Program-made: the position numbers and the translations under genes
In this document: piece by piece, positions 1-9,085 of the stretch
Layout: each line of letters begins with the position of its first letter
How positions within the stretch are numbered: position 1 is the stretch's first letter
Source of the DNA: CAZSIA01 sp045126355
GTDB taxonomy: Bacteria > Bacillota_I > Bacilli_A > Acholeplasmatales > Anaeroplasmataceae
DNA: 32,545 nt
Direction: 5' to 3'
Assembly (NCBI GenBank): GCA_045126355.1
Contig: JBGVOE010000109.1
Location: 1-32,545 of the forward strand
The notes under the pieces: generated by a model
The model's input: only the letters and a program-made list of their open reading frames with translations
Database searches by the model: none
Told to the model about the DNA's origin: nothing

Positions 1-1
1 A

Positions 2-1828
2 AAGTATTCATATGATTTACCACAAGACTTCACATTTAGTGATCCAAATATGCGCTTTGCATTAGGTGGTGGAAGTTGCTGGGGTAATCTTTATAATCCA
101 TTTATTGGTGAATTAAAGAATGTTGAAATTTATGACTTTGCTTTAAATGAAACACAAATCGCTCAATATGCTGTAACTAAGAAAGTATATCGTGCCATAG
201 ACGTAATTGCAATTGAATCTGTAACTGATTTATCTAGTGTTGTACGTGTTCCTGCAGGATTATCACATGAACAAATTTTAAAATTAGTTCCTGCAAGTTC
301 TGATGTTGAAGTTAAAATGTCAAATGATTCAGTTAAAACTGCAAACGTTACTTGGAGCGGTGTAGAAGAAAAAGATGGTTCTTTATATTTAACTGGTGAA
401 ATTACTGGCTTAGTAAATCCTAATGGTGTTAAAGCATATGCAAAAATTGCTGTTGTAGAAAATGCTAAAGTTTTATTACCAATTGCATTATATGAATTTA
501 ATGATGCTAATAACCCTGGTAAAGACTCAATGGGTAATTGGGATTTATCAGTAGTTACAAAGAAAGATGATAAAGGTAACGCATTAGATGGTAATGTTAG
601 AGTTGAAAATGGTGTTGCATATTTCGATGGTTCAGCTGGTTTATTAGCTGATTCTGAAGAAAATGACATTTCAGAAGCATTAAAATCATTTACTTTAACA
701 TTCGAAGTTTTACAAACTAAAGCATCAAGTGATTGGTCTGAACCTATCGGATTCGGTTGGGATGATTGGACTCCAAAAGCAAAATGGTGTACATTTGAAC
801 TTTCTGGTGGTTCTAGTGATTTAAGATTTACTACTGCATCTGCAAGAGATGAAGCATCTGGTAAGAGTAATGTTGATGGCAATGGTAATCAATGGTGGGG
901 TCCTGTTGTTGGCGACATTGCTACTAGACAAACAGTTGTTTTATCTGTTGATTTAGAAGGTAATATTACAGTTTATGTAGACGGTGTTAAGAAGTATTCA
1001 TTTGCTACTCCTGCTGGTTATTCATTAACTGATGGTAACATGAAATTTGCAATTGGTGGTAATGGTGTATGGGGTTCTTTTAAGAATGCATTCGTTGGTG
1101 AAATTTCTAATGTTGCAATTTATGACTTTGCTGTTAATGAATCACAAGCTAAAGAATTATGTGTAACTAATGAATTAAAAGCTGGTATTACAACAACTGC
1201 TACTTATGTTGCAGATATTAACACAACTCCAGTATTTGCTGGTGAAGCTACAAGCGCTGAATTAGTATCTACTATGAGTGCAGAAGAAATGTTAGCTGCA
1301 TTAAATAGCGCTAATGTTAAAGCTATGTTATCTGATGAATCTACATTAGATTTATCAGCTGTATGGACAAATGTTGTTAATGAAGCTGGTGTTTATACTG
1401 CTCATGGTTATGCTGTTTGTGAAGGTATGTTAACAACTGTTAATAGAGTTGAAGTTTCTTATGTATTATCTGTAACAGATGTATTATTATCAATTGAAGT
1501 TGCAACTAATCCATCTAAGATGACTTATGTTGTAGGTGAAGAATTAGATTTAACTGGTTTAGTTGTTAATGCATCTATGGCTAGTGGTGTTCAAAACCAA
1601 GTAACTGTTACAGCTGATATGGTTAGTGGATTCGATTCAAGTAAAGCTGGTACAACTACAATTACAATCAGTTATGAAGGTAAAACAGCTACAGTAGAAT
1701 TAACTGTAGAAGAAGCACCAGTTGAACCAGCACAAAAGGGTTGTGGTGGTAGTGTTCTTGCATCAATCTTTGGTTTATTAACATTAGCTGGTGCAACAAT
1801 TGTTTTAAGAAAAAAACGTGAAGAATAG
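2..1828 (+). CDS. LamG-domain surface protein with CGxG C-terminal tail, 5'-truncated
   Basis: The reading frame is open to the left edge, so the N-terminus lies outside the window; the ATG at 50 is internal. The visible part starts in the end of one LamG/concanavalin-like lectin domain (to about 175). A second LamG domain follows at about 480-1165, with the same ending pattern (FAxGG...W...F.GE..NV.IYDFA.NE). The region at about 1480-1710 looks like a bacterial Ig-like group 3 domain (VVGEELDLTGL, then a GFDSSKAGT turn). The C-terminus is GCGGS (1739-1753), a hydrophobic stretch and RKKREE. LamG domains typically bind glycans, so this is probably a surface glycan-binding protein of the locus. 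It may carry a catalytic domain upstream that cannot be seen here. It precedes the solute-binding protein by 81 bases and is likely co-transcribed with it. Confidence 0.85.
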   Translation, partial: KYSYDLPQDFTFSDPNMRFALGGGSCWGNLYNPFIGELKNVEIYDFALNETQIAQYAVTKKVYRAIDVIAIESVTDLSSVVRVPAGLSHEQILKLVPASSDVEVKMSNDSVKTANVTWSGVEEKDGSLYLTGEITGLVNPNGVKAYAKIAVVENAKVLLPIALYEFNDANNPGKDSMGNWDLSVVTKKDDKGNALDGNVRVENGVAYFDGSAGLLADSEENDISEALKSFTLTFEVLQTKASSDWSEPIGFGWDDWTPKAKWCTFELSGGSSDLRFTTASARDEASGKSNVDGNGNQWWGPVVGDIATRQTVVLSVDLEGNITVYVDGVKKYSFATPAGYSLTDGNMKFAIGGNGVWGSFKNAFVGEISNVAIYDFAVNESQAKELCVTNELKAGITTTATYVADINTTPVFAGEATSAELVSTMSAEEMLAALNSANVKAMLSDESTLDLSAVWTNVVNEAGVYTAHGYAVCEGMLTTVNRVEVSYVLSVTDVLLSIEVATNPSKMTYVVGEELDLTGLVVNASMASGVQNQVTVTADMVSGFDSSKAGTTTITISYEGKTATVELTVEEAPVEPAQKGCGGSVLASIFGLLTLAGATIVLRKKREE

Positions 1829-1840
1829 TTATTAATAAGT

Positions 1841-1872
1841 AAGAACTGCGTTCGATTTAGAATGCTGTTCTT
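1841..1872 (+). other. intercistronic stem-loop
   Basis: AAGAACTGCGTTC (1841-1853) pairs with GAATGCTGTTCTT (1860-1872) across a 6-base loop, with one T/T mismatch and one G-T wobble. No clean T-run follows, so it looks more like an RNA stability or processing hairpin between the LamG gene and the binding-protein gene than a full terminator. Confidence 0.5.
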
Positions 1873-1909
1873 CATCTTATATATAAATATAAAGAAAAGG
1901 AGAAAAAGC

Positions 1910-3703
1910 ATGAAAAAATTAATTTTATTAGCTTTACTTGCTGTATTAACTGTAGGTCTTAATGCTTGTGGTGGCGGTTCAGATGATGAATACAAAGACC
2001 CAAGTGATTATGGCGATGGTGAAGCTTATGTAGAAATTGATGATGAAGTCGTTAAATCGATTACGGTGTTCAAAAATGACTGGGCTGATTTCAATAACGC
2101 TCGTAAAAACAACACACCTATTTATCAAAAATTATCTACTCAAATCGGTTGTGATATTGAAGCGTTAAACTCTTCAAGTGCAAACTGGGAAACACAATTA
2201 TCATTATTACAAGCAGATGAAGATTTACCTGACATTTTCTTAACAAATGGTCCAGATAATTCTTATTTCTTCGATAAATTGATTAGAAATGGAGATATTC
2301 TTTCTATTTCTGACTGGGTATCAGAAGAACATTATCCAAATATTTACAATTATATTCAACAATTTAACTTTTTACGTACTAACGTAACTTATGGTGATGG
2401 TGAAATGTGGTTTATTCCATCATCATGGCATTTAGAAAAATCTTTATACATTCGTTTAGACTGGATTGAAAATTTAAATGCAAAATTAGATGAAATTTTA
2501 GTTAAAGAAGGAATTGTTTCAAGTGTTAGCGAAGTTACTCAAGAATTAAGAGATAAATGGCAATATAAAGCACCTGATACATTATTAGAATTCTATCGTT
2601 TAGCTAGAGCGTTCACATTATATGACCCAGATAATAATGGTCAAAATGATACTAAAGGTTATGTTTCTGAATCTAATAAAGATATGGATGCATGGATTTA
2701 TGTAGCATTTGATGCTGGTTGGGATCAATTTATTAAAGAAAATGATTCATATACTTATTCAGATGTTAGTGAAAATGCTATGTATGCAACAAACTTTATG
2801 ACTAGATTAATTGCTGAAGGTTATGTATCATCTGACTCATTAACTGGTGATATTGATGGCAAACAATCTAAATTTATGAATGGTCAAGCTGGTATGATGT
2901 ATGCTCATAACTGGTTCAATGTTATTGTTTCAGGTATGATGGCTGCAGATGGATGTAGTATGGATACAGCTCGTTCAAGAATTGGTATGGTTGAACCTCC
3001 AAGTGGTAAAAATGGTACTCATGGTGGTGGCGGAGAAAAAGGATTCTGGCAAGGATTCTGTATCAATGCAAACATGAGCAACGCAAGAATTCGTAAATGT
3101 TTAGAATTCTATGACTATTTATTAAGTGATGAAGGTTATAAATTATTACAATACGGTGTTGAAGGTGTTCATTACGCTGAAAACGCTGATGGAACTATGA
3201 CAAATTTAATTGAAATTGATAAAGATGGATTTAGACCTTCAATTAACCAAGTAGATTCAGCATCAATGTTATACGCATTAGTTGACTGGACTATGAATTA
3301 TAATAATATAATCAATACAAACGCTGATATTATTGCTCCAAGACAAGCTGAATCAGAAAGAAATTCTAGTTTCTCAGATTACCCATGTGTTACTGGAGAT
3401 TATTATGCTGAATATTCAGAAAGTTGTAGAAATTTATTCTTAGAAACTATTGTATTATTAGAAAAGAATGAAAAATCATTCTACTATGCACCAAAAGATG
3501 CAGAATCATATAATCCTTTAACATTTGGTTGGGATGATTTATATAGTGTTGACAACAACTTCGCTAAGAAATGGAATTCATTTGTTAAAAGTTATAAGAG
3601 TGCTTCCTATGGTGGAGATTTAATGATTTCTGAATTTAATGACATCATTAATGCAGGAAACGTTACAAAAGTAAATAAAGATGATTATATTTTTAAAAGC
3701 TAA
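1910..3703 (+). CDS. Extracellular solute-binding lipoprotein, LplA/YtcQ type
   Basis: This is the substrate-capture protein of an ABC importer for oligosaccharides, anchored to the outer face of the membrane. The ATG at 1910 is chosen because AAGGAG (1897-1902) lies 7 bases upstream; the frame extends further 5' but without a better site. The 597-residue product starts with MKK, a hydrophobic stretch and a lipobox (LNAC, Cys20) followed by a Gly/Ser/Asp-rich tether. Its length exceeds that of most sugar-binding proteins (400-450) and suits the large class that works with LplB/LplC permeases. A late block around DYLLSDEGYKLLQYGVEG is typical of that class. Its permeases are at 7174-9082, separated from it by a LamG gene and a hydrolase gene. 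The ligand cannot be read from sequence. Confidence 0.9.
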   Translation: MKKLILLALLAVLTVGLNACGGGSDDEYKDPSDYGDGEAYVEIDDEVVKSITVFKNDWADFNNARKNNTPIYQKLSTQIGCDIEALNSSSANWETQLSLLQADEDLPDIFLTNGPDNSYFFDKLIRNGDILSISDWVSEEHYPNIYNYIQQFNFLRTNVTYGDGEMWFIPSSWHLEKSLYIRLDWIENLNAKLDEILVKEGIVSSVSEVTQELRDKWQYKAPDTLLEFYRLARAFTLYDPDNNGQNDTKGYVSESNKDMDAWIYVAFDAGWDQFIKENDSYTYSDVSENAMYATNFMTRLIAEGYVSSDSLTGDIDGKQSKFMNGQAGMMYAHNWFNVIVSGMMAADGCSMDTARSRIGMVEPPSGKNGTHGGGGEKGFWQGFCINANMSNARIRKCLEFYDYLLSDEGYKLLQYGVEGVHYAENADGTMTNLIEIDKDGFRPSINQVDSASMLYALVDWTMNYNNIINTNADIIAPRQAESERNSSFSDYPCVTGDYYAEYSESCRNLFLETIVLLEKNEKSFYYAPKDAESYNPLTFGWDDLYSVDNNFAKKWNSFVKSYKSASYGGDLMISEFNDIINAGNVTKVNKDDYIFKS

Positions 3704-3725
3704 TTATTGAGAAAGGAAGAATATA

Positions 3726-5417
3726 ATGAAAAAATTATTATTAACATTATTATTAATGGCATGTTTCGTTACAGTTTTCGCTACAACAAATTTAGTAGAA
3801 GCAGCTGAAGGCGAAATGGTAATTGAACCTTTTGCACATTATGAATTTAATGATGCAGAAAATCCTGGTAAAGACTCATCTAAACACGGATTTGACTTAA
3901 AAAAAGCATCTACTTCAGGTAAAGCTGAAGCAATGCAAATGTTAGTTGATCCAGCTGATAATGACGGTTATGTTTCAATCAGAAGAGATCAATATGATAC
4001 AGGTGTAAGTAAAAATACAGGTGCATATTTATATGCTCCTCAACAAGGAAATACAAGTTATGATTTCAGTGATATGGTATCTGGTTCTTATACAGTATCA
4101 TTTACATTTAAATCAGATAACACAATTGGTCATGGTGATGTTTATGCATTAACATTTGGTAGATATACATCATGCTTAACAATCGTTCCTTGGGCAAATG
4201 GTATTGAATTACAATTAACAAACTTAGAATTTGCACCTGGTGAAACAAATGAAGAAAAACAAGCATATGTTGAAGCTAATAAGAGAAAATATGCTATTTC
4301 AACATTAGATTGGATTAATCTTACTGTTACTGCTGATGCAGATTCTGGTGTTTACTGTGTTTATGTAGATGGTGAATTACTTGAAACATTAACTTTACCT
4401 GGTGTTAAGTTAACTTCTTCATCATTTGATGACTATACATTCTGTATTGGTGCTCAATGTAATATTTATGGTAACTCTGCAACTCAATTTGGTAATGTTG
4501 ATGTTAAAGATTTAGCTATCTATGATTGCGCATTATCTGAAGAAAACGTTAAAGCTGTATTAGCTAATGAACAACCAACTCTTTCTAAACAACCTGCTAA
4601 TACTGTTTATGTTGAATCAGTTGAACAATTAGATTTAGAAGAAATAGACTTAGAAATTACTGACGTAAATACTTTAGATGTTTTATTAGGTGAAGGTTTA
4701 CCAAGCAAAGTTAAAGCTACTACATCTAACGGTGTTGAAAGAAGTTATCCAGTTTATTGGTATGCTGGTGCTGATAGCACAATTAGAGGTTATGTTCAAT
4801 CTGGATATTTAAATCCAACAGGTGCTGAAGTAGTATTAGACTATAAATATGTTGCAAAATTTGATTATAATGAAGATTTAGTAACTATTAAAAACATTAA
4901 ATTAGATGGTGCAGATTATGTTCCAGGTACTCCTATTAGTTCTGCAAAACATTTATTACAATTTGAAGTAGAAGCTAAACCAGGTGCTAAATTAGGAAGT
5001 GTAGTGTACTGGGGTATGGAAACAGATCCTGATGAAGAAGGAATTTATTACGTTGATATTTTAGAAGGTGCTTTAGTTTATATTGATGCTGAAGCAGAAG
5101 AATTCACAGTTACATATATGGACGGTGAAGAAAAATTATCAACTAGTAAATATACTGCTGGTGGTAGTGAACAATTAAAAGAATTCCCTAAAGATGGTTA
5201 TACATTTGAAGGTTGGTATTTAGATGCTGAATTAACTCAAAAATTCGAAGGATTAGATTATAGTAATCCATCTAACATTACTTTATATGCTAAATATGTA
5301 GCAATCTCTTCTGGAAATGATTCATCAAACGGTTGTGGTGGTGCTATTGTTTCATCATTATTAGGTTTAAGTTTAATTGCTGCTGGATTATTCATCAGTA
5401 AGAAAAAAAGAAAATAA
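3726..5417 (+). CDS. LamG surface protein with InlB-type repeat and CGxG tail
   Basis: A 563-residue secreted protein. The start at 3726 has AAAGGAAG just upstream and follows the previous stop by 22 bases. Residues 1-27 look like a signal peptide ending near VEAA. A LamG domain follows at about 33-290; its opening (HYEFNDAENPGKDS) is nearly the same as in the LamG protein at 2-1828, so the two are paralogous. Near residues 455-525 there is an InlB B-repeat / Listeria-Bacteroides repeat (DGYTFEGWYLDAEL, then NITLYAKY). The C-terminus is NGCGGA (Cys537), a hydrophobic stretch and KKKRK. No catalytic domain was recognised, so it is probably a glycan-binding or adhesive surface protein serving the neighbouring transporter. 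Confidence 0.87.
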   Translation: MKKLLLTLLLMACFVTVFATTNLVEAAEGEMVIEPFAHYEFNDAENPGKDSSKHGFDLKKASTSGKAEAMQMLVDPADNDGYVSIRRDQYDTGVSKNTGAYLYAPQQGNTSYDFSDMVSGSYTVSFTFKSDNTIGHGDVYALTFGRYTSCLTIVPWANGIELQLTNLEFAPGETNEEKQAYVEANKRKYAISTLDWINLTVTADADSGVYCVYVDGELLETLTLPGVKLTSSSFDDYTFCIGAQCNIYGNSATQFGNVDVKDLAIYDCALSEENVKAVLANEQPTLSKQPANTVYVESVEQLDLEEIDLEITDVNTLDVLLGEGLPSKVKATTSNGVERSYPVYWYAGADSTIRGYVQSGYLNPTGAEVVLDYKYVAKFDYNEDLVTIKNIKLDGADYVPGTPISSAKHLLQFEVEAKPGAKLGSVVYWGMETDPDEEGIYYVDILEGALVYIDAEAEEFTVTYMDGEEKLSTSKYTAGGSEQLKEFPKDGYTFEGWYLDAELTQKFEGLDYSNPSNITLYAKYVAISSGNDSSNGCGGAIVSSLLGLSLIAAGLFISKKKRK

Positions 5418-5428
5418 TTGATTAATAA

Positions 5429-5478
5429 AATATTGGAATGGACTCCTTCATTTGAATGGCTGGAGTCCATTCAATATT
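5429..5478 (+). terminator. strong stem-loop, partial terminator or processing hairpin
   Basis: GAATGGACTCC (5436-5446) pairs perfectly with GGAGTCCATTC (5462-5472). AATATT on each side (5429-5434 and 5473-5478) extends the stem past one bulged G. Only a weak T-rich stretch follows directly; a T-run appears at 5498-5504. It divides the binding-protein/LamG genes from the hydrolase/permease genes and probably lowers downstream expression. Confidence 0.6.
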
Positions 5479-5557
5479 ATTCATTTACATGAAAGAGTTT
5501 TTTTAATAGAAAAATTCTTGCGCCAAAATATTATAAAAAGATAGAGAGTGATAAATT

Positions 5558-7162
5558 ATGAAGGCAATTTTAAAACACATTTGTATTTTATGTTTTGTTT
5601 TATTGCTTAATTTCGTGTTGAGTGCATGTAATAACTCTTCATCTGATAACTTATCAAAATTTACAGCTATTGAATATGAAAATATTCCAACAGTAGAAAA
5701 CATTGATGAATATCAAGCTGAAGTAGTTAAAGATGGTATCAATAATGATGATCCAGTGGAAAACGGTGTTGTTACTTGTCCATATTACACACTAACAATT
5801 AATGATCAAAAAGTGCAAGTTTATTCAACTAGATGTGCTACTAGTGTCCACTCATTTGCTTGGATTGATGTAGAAGATGTGCAAAATTTAGTTTTAAACG
5901 TTAAATTAGAATTGAAAAATTATCATAAAAATGTGGTGGTATTACCTGAAAGTAGTGGTGTGAAAGCTACTTTAGAAAATAATATTGTTACATGTAAAAT
6001 TACATCTTTAGGAAGTTTTTCGATTGCTTTTGATCGAAAAGTTGAAGAAGCTTTAACACTTTATGTTGCTTTAAAGGAAGAATTAAATGTCCCTGATGGC
6101 TATGCTTTAAAGGAATTTAATCCTGGAACATATAAAGCTATAGAAACAACTTTTAAAGATGGAGAGACTGTTTATTTATTTAAAAAAGGTGTTTACAATT
6201 TATCTTCAATATATTTACCTTCAAATTCAATTTTATATCTAGAACCAGGAACATATTTTAATGTTGTTACTGAAAGTTTACAAGATAGAAATGCTGCAAT
6301 AAGAAGCAGTGGAACAAAAAATATTCAAGTATGTGGTAGAGGCTTATTTGACTTTTCTCAAAGTAAAGGTGGAGAAGCTAAGTTTAAAGGAGTATTTAAT
6401 TTCCATGATGTAAGTGAAATGACATTCTCTGGTATTACTTCTATAAACTCTAATAGTTGGTCTGTATGTTTTACTGATTGCGATAATGTTTTAGTTGAAG
6501 AATTAATGTTATTAGGATATAGAACATTCTCAGATGGTATTATGATGTCTGATTGTCAAGATTCACTTATTCGTAATAATTTTGTTAGAACTGGTGATGA
6601 TGCAATTGAGGTTAAATCAACAGGTAGTGAAGGAACTTCAAATATGATTTATGAATATAATGCTATTTGGACAGATAAGGCTAGAGGATATGGTTGTATT
6701 TACGAAGCAAATAACTCAGTAAAAAATGTTGTCTTTAGAAATAACTCTATTGGTTTTGCTTTAGCAACATGGACTGACGATTTAGGTTGTTGCATTGTTG
6801 TAATGGGTGATAGAAGAACAACAACTTGGGAAGATATTCATTTTGAAAATATTGAAATATATATTTCATATCATGCTTTAGTTAACGTTACTTTAGAAGA
6901 TTCCTTAGGAAATGGAGTTAACGGTGGAAAAGCAAAAGATATTTACTTTGAAAATATTACAGCATATAGATCTTATGGATTAGCTGCTAGAATATTAGTT
7001 CAAAATGGTTCAACTCTAGGTAAAGTTTATTTAGATAATATAAGATTTAATGATAAACTTTTACAAGAATCAAGCCTTTCAAATAAAGATGAAGTTAGTG
7101 TTGTTCATTATTCATCTTCATGGGCTAAATCAAATTTAAAAATAAATACAAATATTGAATAG
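5558..7162 (+). CDS. Beta-helix glycoside hydrolase lipoprotein 1 (clan GH-N-like, GH28/GH49)
   Basis: A 534-residue secreted enzyme. The signal ends in lipobox LSAC (Cys24), so it should be tethered to the membrane. Residues about 70-190 form a beta-rich N-terminal domain, followed by FKKGVYNLSSIYLPSNSILYLEPGTY and then repeated short beta-strand units typical of right-handed beta-helices. The active-site region has SDG (Asp326) and GDD (Asp347, Asp348). The 21-residue spacing matches the Asp pattern of GH28 polygalacturonases, and the layout also resembles GH49 dextranases. The canonical GH28 GHG and RIK motifs are not evident; a GYGC stands where GHG might be. It is the first of three paralogs, and its stop is 11 bases before the permease gene. 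Polysaccharide hydrolysis is likely; the substrate is unknown. Confidence 0.8.
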   Translation: MKAILKHICILCFVLLLNFVLSACNNSSSDNLSKFTAIEYENIPTVENIDEYQAEVVKDGINNDDPVENGVVTCPYYTLTINDQKVQVYSTRCATSVHSFAWIDVEDVQNLVLNVKLELKNYHKNVVVLPESSGVKATLENNIVTCKITSLGSFSIAFDRKVEEALTLYVALKEELNVPDGYALKEFNPGTYKAIETTFKDGETVYLFKKGVYNLSSIYLPSNSILYLEPGTYFNVVTESLQDRNAAIRSSGTKNIQVCGRGLFDFSQSKGGEAKFKGVFNFHDVSEMTFSGITSINSNSWSVCFTDCDNVLVEELMLLGYRTFSDGIMMSDCQDSLIRNNFVRTGDDAIEVKSTGSEGTSNMIYEYNAIWTDKARGYGCIYEANNSVKNVVFRNNSIGFALATWTDDLGCCIVVMGDRRTTTWEDIHFENIEIYISYHALVNVTLEDSLGNGVNGGKAKDIYFENITAYRSYGLAARILVQNGSTLGKVYLDNIRFNDKLLQESSLSNKDEVSVVHYSSSWAKSNLKINTNIE

Positions 7163-7173
7163 GGGTGGTTGTA

Positions 7174-8148
7174 ATGCTTAAGCTTTTTTCAAAAAAAGAC
7201 AAAGTAAAAAGACCTGCCAAACCTTTTAAAAAGCGTGCAAAAGAGGTTCTTGGTAGGGTTATTAAAAGCAGAGAATTATATTTAATGATTATTCCAGTTA
7301 TGATCTTCTATGTAATTTTCGCTTATGTTCCAATGTATGGGATTATCATTGCATGGAAAGATTATTTACCTAAAAAAGGAATTGTTGGAAGCGATTGGGT
7401 AGGTTGGAAATGGTTCTTGATGTTCTTCCAAAGACCTGAGATGTTTAGAGCATTAAAAAATACTTTGGTAATTAGTGGTCTAAAGATTTTATTCTGTTTC
7501 CCAGCACCAATACTTCTTGCTTTATTAGTTAATGAAGTTAAAAACGAAAAATTCAAGAAGGTTATACAATGGGCTATCTTCTTACCTTATTTCATTAACT
7601 GGGTAGTTATTGGTGGTATTGTAAAACAATTATTAGCTGTAGATGATGGATTAGTTAACAATATTTTAGCTGCGTTTGGGCAAGAGAGAGTTCCTTTCTT
7701 ATTACATAGTGAATATTTCTATACTATCTTAATTATTGCTGAATTATGGAAAGGTGTAGGATGGGGTACTATCATTTATAATGCAGGTATCTCTGGTATT
7801 GATAAAAACTTATACGATTCAGCTAAGATTGATGGTTGTAACAGATTCCAGCTTGTAACTCATGTTACGTTACCTTGTATTTTACCACTGATCACAGTAA
7901 TGTTGATTATGCAAATAGGTAACTTAATGAATGCTGGTTTTGATTCTGTTTATAACATATATAATCCTGCGGTTTTAGATGTTGCTGAAACAATTGATAC
8001 ATTAGTTTACTCAAAAGCACAAGCTCAGTATTATGAGTTTTCAACAGCGGTTGGTTTATTTAAAAATGTAATCAACTTCATCTTGTTGATATTTGCAAAT
8101 AGTATAACTAAGAGGATCAATGGATATAGTATGTATACTTTAGATTAG
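7174..8148 (+). CDS. ABC transporter permease, LplB/YteP type
   Basis: One of two membrane subunits of an oligosaccharide importer. The ATG at 7174 is preferred over an in-frame GTG at 7165 because AGGGGTGG at 7161-7168 is the ribosome site. The 324-residue product has a basic N-terminus, then MIIPVMIFYVIFAYVPMYG, the typical start of the LplB family. There are about six membrane segments, and a cytoplasmic EAA-type loop (DSAKIDGCNRF...LP) that contacts the ATPase. The partner permease follows after 16 bases. The binding protein at 1910 is the obvious partner. No ATPase is encoded in the window; related systems use a shared MsmX-type ATPase encoded elsewhere. Confidence 0.93.
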   Translation: MLKLFSKKDKVKRPAKPFKKRAKEVLGRVIKSRELYLMIIPVMIFYVIFAYVPMYGIIIAWKDYLPKKGIVGSDWVGWKWFLMFFQRPEMFRALKNTLVISGLKILFCFPAPILLALLVNEVKNEKFKKVIQWAIFLPYFINWVVIGGIVKQLLAVDDGLVNNILAAFGQERVPFLLHSEYFYTILIIAELWKGVGWGTIIYNAGISGIDKNLYDSAKIDGCNRFQLVTHVTLPCILPLITVMLIMQIGNLMNAGFDSVYNIYNPAVLDVAETIDTLVYSKAQAQYYEFSTAVGLFKNVINFILLIFANSITKRINGYSMYTLD

Positions 8149-8164
8149 TAAAGGAGGAATTATT

Positions 8165-9082
8165 ATGAGTGAGATTTTAACTAATACAATGACTAATATA
8201 AAAAAGAAGAAAAAACGTAAATTTTCTTTATTTGATATTTTCAATCATGCGTTTTTAATTTTATTAGCTTTAGTTTGTATCTTCCCTGTTGCTTATGAAA
8301 TCTTGTTATCTTTTTCTTCAAAAGCAGACTATTTAAATTCAAATTTACTTGTAATTCCTCATCATTTTAATATTGAATCTTACAAGCATATATTTGGACA
8401 AGGAAGAGTTTTAAGAGCTTTAGGTATTTCGCTTTTCATTACAGTAATTGGTACATTATATTCAATGTTGTTAACTTGTTTTGGAGCATTTGTATTTACT
8501 AGAAAAAATGTCCCAGGAATGAAAGTGTTATTTACTATTATTATTTTCACTATGTTCTTCGGTGGAGGAATTATACCATTTTATTTAACTGTTAAAGATG
8601 TTGTTGGATTAAATAATATTTGGTGTTTAATTGTACCTTTTGGTATTAACTCATTTAACTTAATTATTATGAGAAACTTCTTTAATCAAGTTCCTTATGA
8701 ATTAATTGAATCTGCTAAATTAGATGGTGCTAGTGAATTTAGAATTTTATTCCAAATTGTTATTCCGCTTTCAAAAGCAGGATTAGCAACTATATTATTA
8801 TGGTATGTTATTTCTTATTGGGATGCATGGTATTGGGCATCATTCTTCTTATCTAAGAAAACAGACTTATATCCACTTGCATTAGAATTAAGAAATCTAT
8901 TACAAGGATTTGATGGTTCGAATCCAGTAGATCCTAACGCAGGTGTTGATGGAACTATGTTGTTTGCACAAGGTCAACAAGCTGCTACAATCGTAGTTTC
9001 TATTTTCCCAATTTTAATATTCTATCCATTCTTACAAAAATATTTCGTGAAAGGACAAATGCTTGGTGCAGTTAAGGGATAA
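8165..9082 (+). CDS. ABC transporter permease, LplC/YtcP type
   Basis: Second membrane subunit of the importer, 305 residues, with AGGAGG a few bases before the ATG. After a Lys-rich N-terminus come about six membrane segments. The EAA loop reads ESAKLDGASEFRILFQIVIPL, followed by LLWYVISYWDAWYWASFFL, both typical of the second permease in these carbohydrate systems. It ends 3 bases before the next hydrolase gene, so translation is probably coupled. Assignment to the sugar permease family is firm; the transported oligosaccharide is inferred only from context. Confidence 0.93.
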   Translation: MSEILTNTMTNIKKKKKRKFSLFDIFNHAFLILLALVCIFPVAYEILLSFSSKADYLNSNLLVIPHHFNIESYKHIFGQGRVLRALGISLFITVIGTLYSMLLTCFGAFVFTRKNVPGMKVLFTIIIFTMFFGGGIIPFYLTVKDVVGLNNIWCLIVPFGINSFNLIIMRNFFNQVPYELIESAKLDGASEFRILFQIVIPLSKAGLATILLWYVISYWDAWYWASFFLSKKTDLYPLALELRNLLQGFDGSNPVDPNAGVDGTMLFAQGQQAATIVVSIFPILIFYPFLQKYFVKGQMLGAVKG

Positions 9083-9085
9083 TAT

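Noticed and set aside
163..882. Long minus-strand open frame of 239 codons
   Set aside because: It lies fully antisense to the LamG coding region, shows no family features, and arises from the codon bias of the plus-strand gene.
3726..3770. LMAC in the signal of the second LamG protein as a lipobox
   Set aside because: The Cys would be at residue 13, too early for a normal lipoprotein signal, and a usual signal peptidase I site follows near residue 27.
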